From contig NZ_CP010797.1 of the NCBI RefSeq assembly GCF_000954115.1, positions 744,001 to 808,000 on the forward strand: DNA of 64,000 nt. The letters are read 5' to 3'. Origin of the DNA: Rhodococcus sp. B7740. Lineage in GTDB: Bacteria; Actinomycetota; Actinomycetes; Mycobacteriales; Mycobacteriaceae. Positions 30,405 to 39,307 of the stretch are shown here, one piece after another. Under the pieces are notes generated by a model. It was given only the letters and a program-made list of their open reading frames with translations. It was not told the DNA's origin and searched no databases. Within the stretch, counting starts at the first letter, position 1; the number at the start of each line of letters is the position of its first letter. Position numbers and translations under genes: made by a program.

Positions 30405-31969
30405 ATCCATCGGTCGCGTGGGAAACCGCGGCCGATCTGGTCGTCGTCGGCGGTGGAATCGCCGGACTCACCGCGGCGCGCACCGCGACGGCCCGCGGCC
30501 TGCGGGTGGTGACCGTCAGCAAGGGGCAGTCCACCGACACCGCAACGCAGTACGCCCAGGGTGGAATTGCGGTGGTCGGTCCCGAGCTCGAGGACTCGAT
30601 CGAATCGCATGTGGCCGACACCTGTGTTGCCGGTGCCGGTTTGTGCGACGAGGACGCGGTGCGCTCCATCGTGTCCGGTGGACGTGCGGCGATCACCTCG
30701 CTCGAGGCTGCGGGCGCGCAGTTCGACCTGGCGGCTGACGGCGAGGTGGCACGGACCCGCGAGGGTGGCCACAGCGTTCGTCGCATCGTTCACGCCGGGG
30801 GAGATGCGACCGGGGCTGAGGTGCAGCGCACGCTGGACGCGTCGGTGCCCACGGTGCAGTTCGACACGACCGCACTGCGGGTGCTGACCACCGACGGTGA
30901 GGTTGTCGGTCTCCTCGTGCGTGGACCTCGCGGCGTCGGCGTCGTTCATTGCCCGACGGTGCTGCTCGCCACCGGCGGACTGGGGCAGCTCTTCTCGTGC
31001 AGCACCAACCCGCCCGGCGCGACGGCCGACGGCATTGCACTCGCACTCGACGCCGGTGCGCGGATCGCGGATCTGGAGTTCGTGCAGTTCCATCCGACGG
31101 TTCTGTTCGCCGCCGGGTCGACGGGCCGCCGCCCGTTGATCAGCGAGGCAGTGCGAGGAGAGGGAGCCCGCTTGGTCGACGTCACCGGTCGTGCGTTCAT
31201 GGCGGAGGTGCACCCGCTCGGTGACCTCGCGCCACGCGACGTGGTGTCCCGCGCCATCGCCGAATTGCTGCACGGCAGCGGTGACGACCACGTACTGCTG
31301 GACGCCCGCACGGTCGAACGCGTCCACGAACGGTTCCCGACCGTGACCGCCTCGTGCCTGGAGGCCGGCTTCGATCCGGCGACGGACCTGATTCCGGTGG
31401 CACCGGCAGCGCACTATTCGTGCGGGGGCGTGGCGACGGATACGGCCGGACGTACCTCGGTTCCCGGCTTGCTGGCCGCGGGCGAAGTGGCGCGCACCGG
31501 CTTGCACGGTGCCAACAGGTTGGCGTCGAACAGTCTGCTCGAGGGTCTCGTCGTCGGTGAGCGTGCGGCCTACGTGGCTGCCGAACGGGTCGGCCGCACC
31601 GGCAGGATCTCGGATGTCACACTGCCCACGTATCGCCGTATCGACCGCGCGGTGCTGCAGCGCACCATGACCGCCGAGGTCGGCGTCGTACGGGATGCAA
31701 CGGGTCTTGCTGCAGCGCAACGTGTTCTGGAGCACGGCGTGGTATCGGAACCGCCCGTGGATGCGCGCGCGGTCGAGGACGCAGCGTTGACCGCTGCGGC
31801 GGAGGTGATCGTGCTGACCGCGTCCGAGCGGCGCGAGAGCAGAGGGTGTCATACCCGACGCGATGCGCCGGAGACCGATCCGGCGCAGCGCCGCAGTCTG
31901 TTCGTCGAACGAGATCTCGATGGACGGTTGACGATAGTGAACGACGATGTGATGACGGGAGCACGTTGA
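30401..31969 (+). CDS. nadB: L-aspartate oxidase
   Basis: 522 aa flavoprotein producing iminoaspartate for NadA. The FAD motif [15 protein letters not shown] is at residues ~13-27, with [11 protein letters not shown], the substrate-binding [10 protein letters not shown], and [25 protein letters not shown] near residue 345. The GTG start overlaps the nadA stop. One base separates its stop from nadC. Confidence 0.96.
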   Translation: MNPSVAWETAADLVVVGGGIAGLTAARTATARGLRVVTVSKGQSTDTATQYAQGGIAVVGPELEDSIESHVADTCVAGAGLCDEDAVRSIVSGGRAAITSLEAAGAQFDLAADGEVARTREGGHSVRRIVHAGGDATGAEVQRTLDASVPTVQFDTTALRVLTTDGEVVGLLVRGPRGVGVVHCPTVLLATGGLGQLFSCSTNPPGATADGIALALDAGARIADLEFVQFHPTVLFAAGSTGRRPLISEAVRGEGARLVDVTGRAFMAEVHPLGDLAPRDVVSRAIAELLHGSGDDHVLLDARTVERVHERFPTVTASCLEAGFDPATDLIPVAPAAHYSCGGVATDTAGRTSVPGLLAAGEVARTGLHGANRLASNSLLEGLVVGERAAYVAAERVGRTGRISDVTLPTYRRIDRAVLQRTMTAEVGVVRDATGLAAAQRVLEHGVVSEPPVDARAVEDAALTAAAEVIVLTASERRESRGCHTRRDAPETDPAQRRSLFVERDLDGRLTIVNDDVMTGAR

Positions 31970-31970
31970 C

Positions 31971-32846
31971 ATGACCGATTCCCCGAACGAGGTGAACCCG
32001 GGCGTCGACCGAGACGAGGTTCTCGCACTGATCAGGACCGCCCTCGACGAGGACCTGCGGTACGGACCCGACATCACCACGCTGGCAACGGTTCCCGAGG
32101 ACGCCGTCGCCAACGCGTCGGTGGTCTCGCGCCAATTCGGCACGGTGGCCGGAATCGATGTCGGTCTCCTGGTTCTCGACGAGGTGATCGGAAGCGGCGG
32201 ATACTCCGTCGTGCATCGCATCGAGGACGGATCCGAGGTCGAACCGGGACAGGCCGTTCTGACGGTCGAAGCCCCGACTCGAGATCTGCTCACTGCCGAA
32301 CGCACGATGCTCAACATCGTCTGTCATCTTTCGGGAATCGCCACCGCGACGGCCGGCTGGGTCGCCGAGGTCGCCGACACCGAGTGCAAGATCCGGGACA
32401 GCCGAAAGACGTTGCCGGGATTGCGTTCACTGCAGAAGTACGCCGTTCGCGCCGGCGGGGGCGTCAATCACCGGATGGGTCTGGGAGACGCCGCGCTCAT
32501 CAAGGACAATCACGTGGCGGCAGCCGGTTCGGTCGTCGCTGCGTTGAACGCAGTGCGGGCCGCGGCTCCCGACATCGCATGCGAGGTCGAGGTAGACAGC
32601 CTGGAGCAACTCGACCAGGTACTGGCGGAGAACGTCGAACTGGTTCTGCTGGACAACTTTCCGCTCTGGCAGACACAGATGGCGGTGCAGCGCCGAGACA
32701 CGTTCGCGCCGCAGACGAAGCTGGAATCCTCGGGTGGCCTGACTGTCGACGTGGCACGGGACTACGCGCGTACGGGGGTCGACTTCCTTGCGGTCGGCGG
32801 TCTGACACACTCGGTGACAGTGCTCGACCTCGGCCTGGACATGTAG
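31971..32846 (+). CDS. nadC: nicotinate-nucleotide pyrophosphorylase (quinolinate phosphoribosyltransferase)
   Basis: 291 aa. It converts quinolinate and PRPP to nicotinate mononucleotide. The active-site stretch IRDSRKTLPGLRSLQKYAV and the following GGGVNHRMGLGDAALIKDNH are diagnostic; SSGGLTVDVARDYARTGVDF closes the barrel. It completes the de novo NAD operon controlled from the NrtR site. Confidence 0.96.
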   Translation: MTDSPNEVNPGVDRDEVLALIRTALDEDLRYGPDITTLATVPEDAVANASVVSRQFGTVAGIDVGLLVLDEVIGSGGYSVVHRIEDGSEVEPGQAVLTVEAPTRDLLTAERTMLNIVCHLSGIATATAGWVAEVADTECKIRDSRKTLPGLRSLQKYAVRAGGGVNHRMGLGDAALIKDNHVAAAGSVVAALNAVRAAAPDIACEVEVDSLEQLDQVLAENVELVLLDNFPLWQTQMAVQRRDTFAPQTKLESSGGLTVDVARDYARTGVDFLAVGGLTHSVTVLDLGLDM

Positions 32847-32879
32847 TCGAGCCTCGCAATGTGAGGAATTCTTTCGAAG

Positions 32880-33254
32880 ATGGAAGTTCAGAGCGTCCGC
32901 CTCGACAGTTGGATCTGGGCGGTTCGGTTGTTCAAGACGCGGTCAGCCGCGGCTGCTGCCTGCCGCGGCGGGCACGTCCGCGTCAACGGAACTCCCGCCA
33001 AACCCGGGCATCGCATCGGCCCGGACGACGAGATCAGACTGCGGGCCGACGGAGTCGAGAAGATCGTCGTCGTGGTGCGGGCCATCACCAAACGAGTAGG
33101 CGCAGCGGTCGTTCCCGAGTGCTTGATCGATCGCAGTCCGCCGCCGCCACCGAAAGAAGTTCTGGCTTCCGTACCGAGGCGTGATCGAGGGGCAGGCAGG
33201 CCCACCAAGCGCGATCGTCGTGAAATCGACCGACTGCGGGGCCTGGGCCTCTAG
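32880..33254 (+). CDS. S4-domain RNA-binding protein (Hsp15/HslR-like)
   Basis: 124 aa. An S4 domain fills the first 60 residues: RLDSWIWAVRLFKTRSAAAA, then CRGGHVRVNGTPAKPGHRI. A basic tail with RRDRGAGRPTKRDRREIDRL follows, as in Hsp15 relatives that bind stalled 50S subunits carrying nascent chains. The ATG at 32880 puts the domain at the N-terminus. It lies 33 bases after nadC, so it may be co-transcribed. Confidence 0.85.
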   Translation: MEVQSVRLDSWIWAVRLFKTRSAAAAACRGGHVRVNGTPAKPGHRIGPDDEIRLRADGVEKIVVVVRAITKRVGAAVVPECLIDRSPPPPPKEVLASVPRRDRGAGRPTKRDRREIDRLRGLGL

Positions 33255-33272
33255 TGCTCCCGGCTCCCTTCA

Positions 33273-33287
33273 GTTACCTTCGGTAAC
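33273..33287. other. short inverted repeat between the S4 gene and the small membrane gene
   Basis: GTTACC-TTC-GGTAAC is a perfect dyad with 6-base arms. It lies 19 bases after the S4 gene and 33 bases before the next start. No T-run follows it, so it is as likely an operator as a terminator. Confidence 0.35.
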
Positions 33288-33319
33288 GACACGTAGTTCG
33301 TACGCGCAAGGAGGTGGGA

Positions 33320-33502
33320 ATGGACTCCGTCCTGTGGACTCCACGTTTCGCAGCAGTCTATTTCCTGGCAGCAGCGTTGCTTCTCATTCTGTTTCTGGCC
33401 ATCGACGCTTCCCTTGTCATCGCCGCACCGCTTCTGTTGATGTCGGTGGGACTCGGAACAGCTGTTCTGATTCGCAATCGAAAGCGTCACCCGGTTTGCT
33501 GA
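33320..33502 (+). CDS. 60-aa membrane protein with a perfect Shine-Dalgarno
   Basis: Two hydrophobic helices, AAVYFLAAALLLILFLAI and SLVIAAPLLLMSVGLGTAVLI, with a basic C-terminus (RNRKRHPVC). AAGGAGGT at 33308-33315 is a full match to the anti-Shine-Dalgarno and sets the ATG at 33320 as the start. The unusually strong ribosome site argues that it is expressed. No family is recognised. Confidence 0.65.
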   Translation: MDSVLWTPRFAAVYFLAAALLLILFLAIDASLVIAAPLLLMSVGLGTAVLIRNRKRHPVC

Positions 33503-33524
33503 AAGATCCCGACGCGGGTGTAGG

Positions 33525-33539
33525 CAGGGCTGTGCCCTG
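33525..33539. terminator. hairpin between convergent genes
   Basis: CAGGGC-TGT-GCCCTG is a perfect 6-base GC-rich stem with a 3-base loop, placed between the ends of the small membrane gene and the convergent HNH gene. There is no clear T-tract, so termination is inferred from position. Confidence 0.35.
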
Positions 33540-33555
33540 ACGCTTGTGTGGGTCG

Positions 33556-35481
33556 TCAGGCGGGTTGTCGTGGTTCCTCATCGCCGGTGTCGTTGTGGTT
33601 GTGGTTGTGGTTGTCGGGTGGGTAGAGGACTTCTTCTGGGTGGTGGGCGTGGTTGATCAGGCCTCGGCGTGTGGGGTCCATTCCGGCGGGTGGGTGCCAC
33701 AGTGTGCGGCCCGGGTAGCGATGTCGGGCTCCGGTTTTGGTGGTGGCCCATGTGCCGGGTCCGGTGCCGACGAGTGCGTGGTGCATGTCGCAGCCGAAGG
33801 TGAGGGAGTCGATGTCGGTGTAGCCGCCGGTGTTCCAGTCGGTGAGGTGGTGGGCTTGGCACCAGGTTGCGGGGCGGGTGCAGGAGGGGAAGCTGCAGCC
33901 GCGGTCTCGGGCGATGAGCACGATGCGTTGGTCGGCGGAGGCGATGCGTTTGGATCGGCCGAGGTACAGGGCTCGGCCGTGGTCGTCGAAGATGGTCAGG
34001 TAGTGGTGGGCGTGCGAGGCCATGCGGATCGCATCGCGGATCGACACCCGTGATCCGGTGGCGGTCATGGCGTAGCCGCAGCCGGCTTCGAGGTCTTTCA
34101 GAGTCATGGTGACGATGGCGGTGACGGGAAGGCCGCGGTGGGTGCCGAGGGTGCCGGAGGCCAGGGTGTGTCGGAGCGCGAGTTTGAGGGCGTCGTGTTG
34201 GCGTTCGCGTTGGGTGCGGATATCCCGCGCGGCGGCAGCGTCGCGTGTTGCAGTGTCCGGTGCGTCGTCGGTGTCGGATCCGACGGCGTCGTCCGCGTCG
34301 TCCGGGTCGGTTGTGTCGCCGGGCTCAGCTGTGTCCTGTGGTTCGGTTGTGTCGCCGGGCTCAGCACTGTCCTCTGGTCCGATGGTGTCGTCGGGCCCTG
34401 TGCCGCAACCACAGTCGATGCCGTCACCGCACCGGCCGTCACCGTCGCAGGGATCGTCGCCGTCGAATGAACCGTCGTCCCACAGTCCCGCGTTACCTGT
34501 CCACCCGTCTGCGGGCTCCGGTAGCGGTGGGGTGTCGGTATCGAAGACACCACCGGATGTGGCCGAATCCGGTTCGGTGGCTGCAGGATCGGGACGCGCA
34601 CCGTCGCTCGCAGCCCCGGGGCTCGTGCTGTCCTTGCCGCCGGTCTCGTCGTGGATGATCGATGTGGGGTCTGCGGGGTTGTTGACGCCCGGTTTCGCAG
34701 CTTTGGAGAACAGGGCTTCGAGGTAGGCCCGTAGTTCGGGGTCGACGCAGAATTTTCCTTCGGACATTCCGTCGGCACCCTGTTCACCGAGGTAGAAGAA
34801 CGCATCCCTGCGTTTCGGTGGTCTCGGTGGCTTCCCGTCCTCGTCTTCGTCTTCGTCCTCGTCCTCGTCGTGGTCGCCGTCGGGGTTGAGGATCGAATCC
34901 AGGTGCGCCACCAACGGTGCGAAATCGTCGGGTCGCCTGGTCGAGGCGTAGCCCGCCAATTGCTCGTCGGCGAGCTCGCGCGTCTGCGGATCGACATCCC
35001 GGGGCAGGTGGCGGAAGAACTCGCGGATCATCTGCACATGCTTGGCATCGAGCAACCCCGCCCGCAACGCTCCCGCGGTGTGCGGCAGCAACGGCGGCAG
35101 GACTTCACCGGAGAAGGCGGTGCGGTCACCCAATTCGGCAGCCAGGCGCACCCGTGCTCCGGCTGCTCGTGGGGTGATCCGCAGCATCCACGCCACCGAC
35201 GACGGCACCGATCCCGGATACACATCGAGGCCGTGCTGAGAGATCAGCTCATTGAGCCAGGTGTACGAGTACGCGGTCAGGGATCTGGTCAGCATCTCCA
35301 TCCGTTGGATCACCGCGCGCCGGTCCGCGTTCGACCACGCTACCGGCGACTGTTCCGCTAATTCCGCGATCGCGGACTCCACTCGGTCGACCAACACAGA
35401 CAGTTCGGGATCGGACACCTCGGGGGCGGGCGGCACCGTCTCGATGCCGTCCACCCCTGATCCGCCGTCCCCCGAAAGCAT
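33556..35481 (-). CDS. DUF222/13E12-family HNH endonuclease with long acidic insertion
   Basis: 641 aa. The N-terminal DUF222 domain runs from about residue 30 to 250 (TRSLTAYSYTWLNEL, MLRITPRAAGARVRLAAEL). The C-terminal HNH is CSFPSCTRPATWCQAHHLTDW, then GCDMHHALV. Between them is a disordered acidic stretch of roughly 130 residues, rich in D, P, T and G and built partly of a 12-residue AEPGDTTEPQDT-type repeat; a DEDEDEDEDED run precedes it. This is the REP13E12 family, multicopy in many actinobacteria and associated with mobile DNA. A -10 TAGATT (35493-35488) six bases before the ATG suggests a leaderless message. Confidence 0.88.
   Translation of the reverse strand: MLSGDGGSGVDGIETVPPAPEVSDPELSVLVDRVESAIAELAEQSPVAWSNADRRAVIQRMEMLTRSLTAYSYTWLNELISQHGLDVYPGSVPSSVAWMLRITPRAAGARVRLAAELGDRTAFSGEVLPPLLPHTAGALRAGLLDAKHVQMIREFFRHLPRDVDPQTRELADEQLAGYASTRRPDDFAPLVAHLDSILNPDGDHDEDEDEDEDEDGKPPRPPKRRDAFFYLGEQGADGMSEGKFCVDPELRAYLEALFSKAAKPGVNNPADPTSIIHDETGGKDSTSPGAASDGARPDPAATEPDSATSGGVFDTDTPPLPEPADGWTGNAGLWDDGSFDGDDPCDGDGRCGDGIDCGCGTGPDDTIGPEDSAEPGDTTEPQDTAEPGDTTDPDDADDAVGSDTDDAPDTATRDAAAARDIRTQRERQHDALKLALRHTLASGTLGTHRGLPVTAIVTMTLKDLEAGCGYAMTATGSRVSIRDAIRMASHAHHYLTIFDDHGRALYLGRSKRIASADQRIVLIARDRGCSFPSCTRPATWCQAHHLTDWNTGGYTDIDSLTFGCDMHHALVGTGPGTWATTKTGARHRYPGRTLWHPPAGMDPTRRGLINHAHHPEEVLYPPDNHNHNHNDTGDEEPRQPA
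34310..34381. repeat. two 36-bp tandem repeats inside the HNH gene
   Basis: Units starting at 34310 and 34346 share GTTGTGTCGCCGGGCTCAGC and diverge slightly after that. They encode the acidic Pro/Thr repeat of the linker. A run of GTCCTC/GTCTTC hexamers at about 34842-34870 encodes the Asp/Glu alternation. Confidence 0.6.
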
Positions 35482-35560
35482 GAACAGAATCTATCGCGAC
35501 CCACCGACAAAGTTTCGAACACACGTTCTCATGGATTCGGGGCCGAGCGAGATGCAGACG

Positions 35561-36544
35561 TCAGCGACGCTTCCCGCTGCGTCGAGCGTTCGTCTTCGTC
35601 TTGGCAACGGGGCGAGCGGGTTTGGAGGGGTGCGCTTTCTTCTTCTTGACCGGTGCCTCGTCCGACGGTCCGCGTGAACTGCGGGTCGAGCGGCCGCGGA
35701 CGATACCGATGAATTCCTCGATGCGGTCGTCCTCGCGTTCGGCGACCCAGGCCAGTGCAATCTGTGACTGCTCGACATCGGTCACCGGGCGGTAGACGAG
35801 GTCCTTGCGGGCATTGAATCGGGCGACCGAGTGCGGCACGATCGCCACCCCGAGCCCGGCGGCCACGTACTCGAACGTCTCGGCAACGGAATTCATCGGC
35901 GGCAGTTCCGGTCGACTCCCGGACACGAGTTCGGTTGCCACCGCTGCCCATTCGGGCACGGTCGCGGGTTCGGCGAGCAGATGCTCGTCGGCGAGGTCGG
36001 TCGCGGTGACCGAATCGAATGCAACGACTGCGTGGTCTTTCGGGACCACCACTACCTGCACTTCCTGGTACAGACCGATCGCGTTGAGCCCATCGCGATC
36101 GATCGGCGGACGAACGAAGCTCACATCGACCGTTCCGTCGCGCAGGGCCGACACCTGTGTCTGCGGCGTCGTCGCCACCACGGACAGCGTGACGTCGGGG
36201 AACCGATCCGCCCAGATGCGTGTCCACTTCGTCAGCGTCACGCCTTCGGCGTATCCGATGGTGAAGGTCGTCGGCTCTGCCGCAGCGACCTGCGCGAGTT
36301 CCGAGAGCCGATCGTCCTCGGCGATCTCCACCAGGGCTCGCTCGAGCAGATCGCGGCCTTCGGCGGTGAGCTCGGTGGGGGATGCCCCGGGCACGAACAG
36401 GTCGACGCCGAGCTGTTCCTCGAGTTCCACGATCGTCTTGCTCAAGCGGATCCGCGAGATTCCGAGCGACCGAGCAGCGCGCGCGAAATGCAGTTGCTGC
36501 GCCACCGCCGCGTACCAGCGCAGTGTCTGCACATCGATGTTCAC
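35561..36544 (-). CDS. LysR-family regulator with a lysine-rich C-terminal tail
   Basis: 327 aa from a GTG (MNIDVQTLRWY). The HTH is typical: LRWYAAVAQQLHFARAARSL then GISRIRLSKTIVELEEQLGV. The effector domain occupies residues ~90-290 (TFTIGYAEGVTLTKW onward). After VRGRSTRSS comes a strongly basic tail with KKKKAHPSKPARPVAKTKT and NARRSGKRR, unusual for LysR proteins and likely to add nonspecific DNA binding. It is divergent from the DUF5997 gene, 78 bases away, a pairing I have seen in other actinobacteria. Confidence 0.87.
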   Translation of the reverse strand: MNIDVQTLRWYAAVAQQLHFARAARSLGISRIRLSKTIVELEEQLGVDLFVPGASPTELTAEGRDLLERALVEIAEDDRLSELAQVAAAEPTTFTIGYAEGVTLTKWTRIWADRFPDVTLSVVATTPQTQVSALRDGTVDVSFVRPPIDRDGLNAIGLYQEVQVVVVPKDHAVVAFDSVTATDLADEHLLAEPATVPEWAAVATELVSGSRPELPPMNSVAETFEYVAAGLGVAIVPHSVARFNARKDLVYRPVTDVEQSQIALAWVAEREDDRIEEFIGIVRGRSTRSSRGPSDEAPVKKKKAHPSKPARPVAKTKTNARRSGKRR

Positions 36545-36622
36545 GATGTCGAGCCTATGGGACGAGGAGGGCAGTGAGGGACGGTGGCGTCGAGAGCGCC
36601 GACGGCCGGATAAGCTGGTCCG

Positions 36623-37039
36623 GTGAGCCCGGAGAACAAACAGCAGACCATGAAGCCATTGACCGCGGCGAACAAGCTCGGCATCTACCTTCCCGCAGCA
36701 CCCGAAGAATTCCAGGACTCGATGATCAGCCGGTCCGACCTGGACGCACTGCGCAGCGATCCGCCGCAGTGGTTGACCGACCTGCAGACCAACGGACCCT
36801 TCCCCCGCGACGTCATCGCCAAGAAGCTCGGCGTGTCCATCGCGGGGCTGGCCCGCGGCGGTGTCACCGAAGCGCTGACCACCGAGGCAATCGACGAACT
36901 CGTCGCCAGCCCGCCCCAGTGGCTCGTTCGCGAGCGTCGCACCCAGATTCAGGTGCGCAAGGATGCCGAACGCATCAAGGAGAAGCAGGAAGCGCGTCGC
37001 ACCTCGGGCAACCGACCGACCAAGCTGCGCAACCTCTAA
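36623..37039 (+). CDS. DUF5997 protein
   Basis: 138 aa. The LTAANKLGIYLPAAPEEFQ start, DALRSDPPQWLTDLQTNGPF and a helical RRTQIQVRKDAERIKEKQEA end with a basic tail match a family of unknown function found next to a LysR regulator. The middle (PRDVIAKKLGVSIAGLARGGV) has a helix-turn-helix-like look, so nucleic-acid binding is possible. The GTG start follows CTGGTCCG without a clear Shine-Dalgarno. Its end overlaps the convergent YchJ-like gene by 4 bases. Confidence 0.8.
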   Translation: MSPENKQQTMKPLTAANKLGIYLPAAPEEFQDSMISRSDLDALRSDPPQWLTDLQTNGPFPRDVIAKKLGVSIAGLARGGVTEALTTEAIDELVASPPQWLVRERRTQIQVRKDAERIKEKQEARRTSGNRPTKLRNL

Positions 37040-37419
37040 CGCGAGACGATCCCGTCGAGGTAGCGCCACCGGCCGTCGATGCGGGCGAAGCGGCTGACCT
37101 CACTCATCGAGCCCGCCCCGTCGGGATGCTTGTACCGAGCGCGGAACTCGACCGTTCCCGCGTCGTCGAACATGCCACCGGCGTCGGTTGCGAGAATGTC
37201 GAGTCGATACCACCGCTGGTCGGGGTCCAATTCCAGCTCGGCCGGTGCGGTGTCGGGATGCCACGATGCGCGAAGATAGGCCACATCGCCGACGGCGAAC
37301 GCGGTGAATCGCGATCGCATCAGCTTCTCCGCCGTCGGCGCGCTCGCATCCCCGCGCAGATACGGCTCGCAACAGGCATCGAACGTGTCACCACTCGAAC
37401 ACGGACACCGTCCGCTCAC
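37036..37419 (-). CDS. YchJ-family protein with SEC-C-like zinc motif
   Basis: 127 aa. The N-terminal CPCSSGDTFDACC is the SEC-C-type metal-binding motif, followed by LMRSRFTAFAVGDVAYLRASW and VEFRARYKHPD, as in the UPF0225/YchJ family. The function is unknown. The GTG start overlaps the stop of the upstream 53-aa gene (GTGA), making a coupled run of three genes on the minus strand. Confidence 0.88.
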   Translation of the reverse strand: MSGRCPCSSGDTFDACCEPYLRGDASAPTAEKLMRSRFTAFAVGDVAYLRASWHPDTAPAELELDPDQRWYRLDILATDAGGMFDDAGTVEFRARYKHPDGAGSMSEVSRFARIDGRWRYLDGIVSR

Positions 37420-37577
37420 TCGTCGACAACTTCGACGGAATAGGTGCCCAGTTCGTGCTCGTCCCGTTTGCCGACGTCCTGGATCCAGGTGTTGGCCTCC
37501 AGAAGCGTGTCGAACAGTCCCAGTGGAATCGGGTCGCCGCCGAGGGCATTCTTCATGATCACGCGATATTTCCTCAC
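37416..37577 (-). CDS. 53-aa protein coupled on both sides
   Basis: A small ORF starting at a GTG (MRKYRVIMKNALGGDP) that overlaps the LysE-type gene's stop by 4 bases, and whose own stop overlaps the YchJ-like start by 4 bases. The sequence IPLGLFDTLLEANTWIQDVG and TYSVEVVDE resembles short beta-alpha-beta proteins with no named family. The double GTGA coupling makes it very likely to be translated. Its function is unknown. Confidence 0.68.
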   Translation of the reverse strand: MRKYRVIMKNALGGDPIPLGLFDTLLEANTWIQDVGKRDEHELGTYSVEVVDE

Positions 37578-38200
37578 GGAGTCACCCGCCGGACGGTCGC
37601 CAGAAACGTTGCGGCGGCAAAGAACATCCCGGCGAACGTGCGATTCATCGTCTTCTGTTGACGCTGGGATTTCATCAAGCGCAACACCCGCGACGCCAGC
37701 GAGGTGTACCCCGTCATCACGAGCATGTCGACCGCGACCATCGTGGCGGCGATCAGCAGGTACTGGACGACGAGAGGCCGTGTCGGATCGAGGAACTGGG
37801 GGAGCACCGCGACCATGAAGACGACGGCTTTCGGGTTGCTGGCGTTGACGAGGAAGCCTCGGGCGAGCATCGTCGTGCCACGGTCGGCTACTGCCGGGGC
37901 GTCGGCGACCTCGGTCGGGGCTGCCCGCCACTGTCGAACTCCGAGGTAGACCAGGTATGCGACGCCGAACCATTTGATGACGGAGAAGGCCAGCGTCGAG
38001 CTCGCCAGAACGGCTCCCAGTCCGACGGCGACGACGCCGATCTGAATCAGCAGACCGATCTGCAGCCCGAAGATGTTCCAGTATCCGCGGCGCAGGCCGT
38101 AGCGGAGCCCGGTGGACATCGACGCGATGGCACCGGCGCCGGGGGAGAGACTGATGACGATGCTCGCGCCGAGAAAGGCGAGCCACACTGACCAGGACAT
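37574..38200 (-). CDS. LysE/RhtB-family amino-acid exporter
   Basis: 208 aa with about six hydrophobic helices. The N-terminus WLAFLGASIVISLSPGAGAI and GLRYGLRRGYWNIFGLQIGL, then GFLVNASNPKAVVFMVAVLPQF, are the family's conserved blocks. Members export homoserine, threonine, lysine or similar amino acids; the substrate here is not predictable. It is the first gene of the three-gene minus-strand run. Confidence 0.9.
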   Translation of the reverse strand: MSWSVWLAFLGASIVISLSPGAGAIASMSTGLRYGLRRGYWNIFGLQIGLLIQIGVVAVGLGAVLASSTLAFSVIKWFGVAYLVYLGVRQWRAAPTEVADAPAVADRGTTMLARGFLVNASNPKAVVFMVAVLPQFLDPTRPLVVQYLLIAATMVAVDMLVMTGYTSLASRVLRLMKSQRQQKTMNRTFAGMFFAAATFLATVRRVTP

Positions 38201-38282
38201 GGGTTCATTGAACTACGGCCGTCAACTCCGATTCGGCCCGCCTAGGTGTGTCGAACCGGGCACTGTGGGGTAGACCGCGGAC

Positions 38283-38750
38283 ATGGCAGACATCAGAACC
38301 ATCGACACAGGCCCACAGCACGTCACCCGTCAGACCGAGGTGCGGGCACCGGCGTCCGAACTGTTCGACATGGTGGCCGATCCGAAGCGGCACGGCGAGC
38401 TCGACGGATCCGGCACCGTCAAGGACACCGTGCGCGGTCCCGATCGACTCAGCACCGGTGCGAAATTCTCCGTCGGCATGAAGCAGTACGGCGTGCCCTA
38501 CAAGATCACCAGCACCGTCACCGAGTTCGTCGACGCCGATCGGCACAAGGTCGTCGAGTGGCAGCATCCGATGGGGCACAGCTGGCGCTGGGAGTTCGAG
38601 GAGAAGCAGCCGGGCCTGACCACGGTCACCGAGAGCTTCAAGTACGGCACCGCCAAGGTCCCGAAAATGCTCGAGCTGTTCAAGATGCCGCAGAAGAACG
38701 CGCAGGGCATCACGAGCACGCTGCACAACCTCGCTGCTCGCTACGCCTGA
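38283..38750 (+). CDS. SRPBCC-fold protein
   Basis: 155 aa. The pattern RQTEVRAPASELFDMVADPKR, then TVTEFVDADRHKVVEWQHPMG and a C-terminal helix (PQKNAQGITSTLHNLAARY) is that of polyketide-cyclase/START-like lipid-binding proteins. The ligand is unknown. It begins at an ATG after a GTAGACC-like -10. The DinB-like gene follows 21 bases later. Confidence 0.8.
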   Translation: MADIRTIDTGPQHVTRQTEVRAPASELFDMVADPKRHGELDGSGTVKDTVRGPDRLSTGAKFSVGMKQYGVPYKITSTVTEFVDADRHKVVEWQHPMGHSWRWEFEEKQPGLTTVTESFKYGTAKVPKMLELFKMPQKNAQGITSTLHNLAARYA

Positions 38751-38771
38751 CCCGAATCTATTCTGACCGGC

Positions 38772-39290
38772 ATGCCGATCGATCCCGATACCAAGAACTG
38801 GACCTGGGTACTCGAGCGAGCGTGCCCGGACTGCGGGTTCGACTCGAGCGCCGTCGTGTACGACGACATCCCGGACCTCATCCGCGCCGACGTCGAGCGT
38901 TGGGAGGCGGTGCTGCAGCGCAACGACGCAGCACTGCGCCCCGACGACTCGACGTGGTCCGCGCTCGAGTACGCCGCGCACGTACGTGACGCGCACCGCA
39001 TCTTCCGCACCCGGCTGGCGTTGGTGTTGGCCGAAGACGATCCCGAGTTCGCCAACTGGGATCAGGACGCCACGGCGCTGGCCGAGAACTACAACGCCCA
39101 GGACCCAGCGAAGGTGGCATCCGAACTCGGTGACGCTGCGCGCGCCCTCGCGGACGATTTCGCTGCCGTTCCGCCGGAGAACCGGCAGCGGACCGGTCGA
39201 CGAAGTGATGGATCGAACTTCTCGGTCGAGTCACTGGCCGCCTACTACATTCACGACCCCATCCATCATCTGTGGGACGTGCGGGGCTGA
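38772..39290 (+). CDS. DinB-like four-helix protein
   Basis: 172 aa. The N-terminus has [15 protein letters not shown], then a helical bundle with [19 protein letters not shown] and a late [13 protein letters not shown]. The histidines at these positions match the DinB/YfiT metal-binding triad. Members act as thiol-dependent (mycothiol or bacillithiol) transferases or isomerases in several cases; the reaction here is not assigned. It lies between the SRPBCC gene and the his operon. Confidence 0.8.
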   Translation: MPIDPDTKNWTWVLERACPDCGFDSSAVVYDDIPDLIRADVERWEAVLQRNDAALRPDDSTWSALEYAAHVRDAHRIFRTRLALVLAEDDPEFANWDQDATALAENYNAQDPAKVASELGDAARALADDFAAVPPENRQRTGRRSDGSNFSVESLAAYYIHDPIHHLWDVRG

Positions 39291-39307
39291 GCCGAATTCG
39301 GTGGAAC

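Noticed and set aside
35195-35225. A minus-strand frame beginning MCIRDR, which resembles the translation of a Nextera adapter
   Set aside because: The DNA reads ATGTGTATCCGGGATCGG, not the adapter sequence, and lies inside the intact HNH coding frame.
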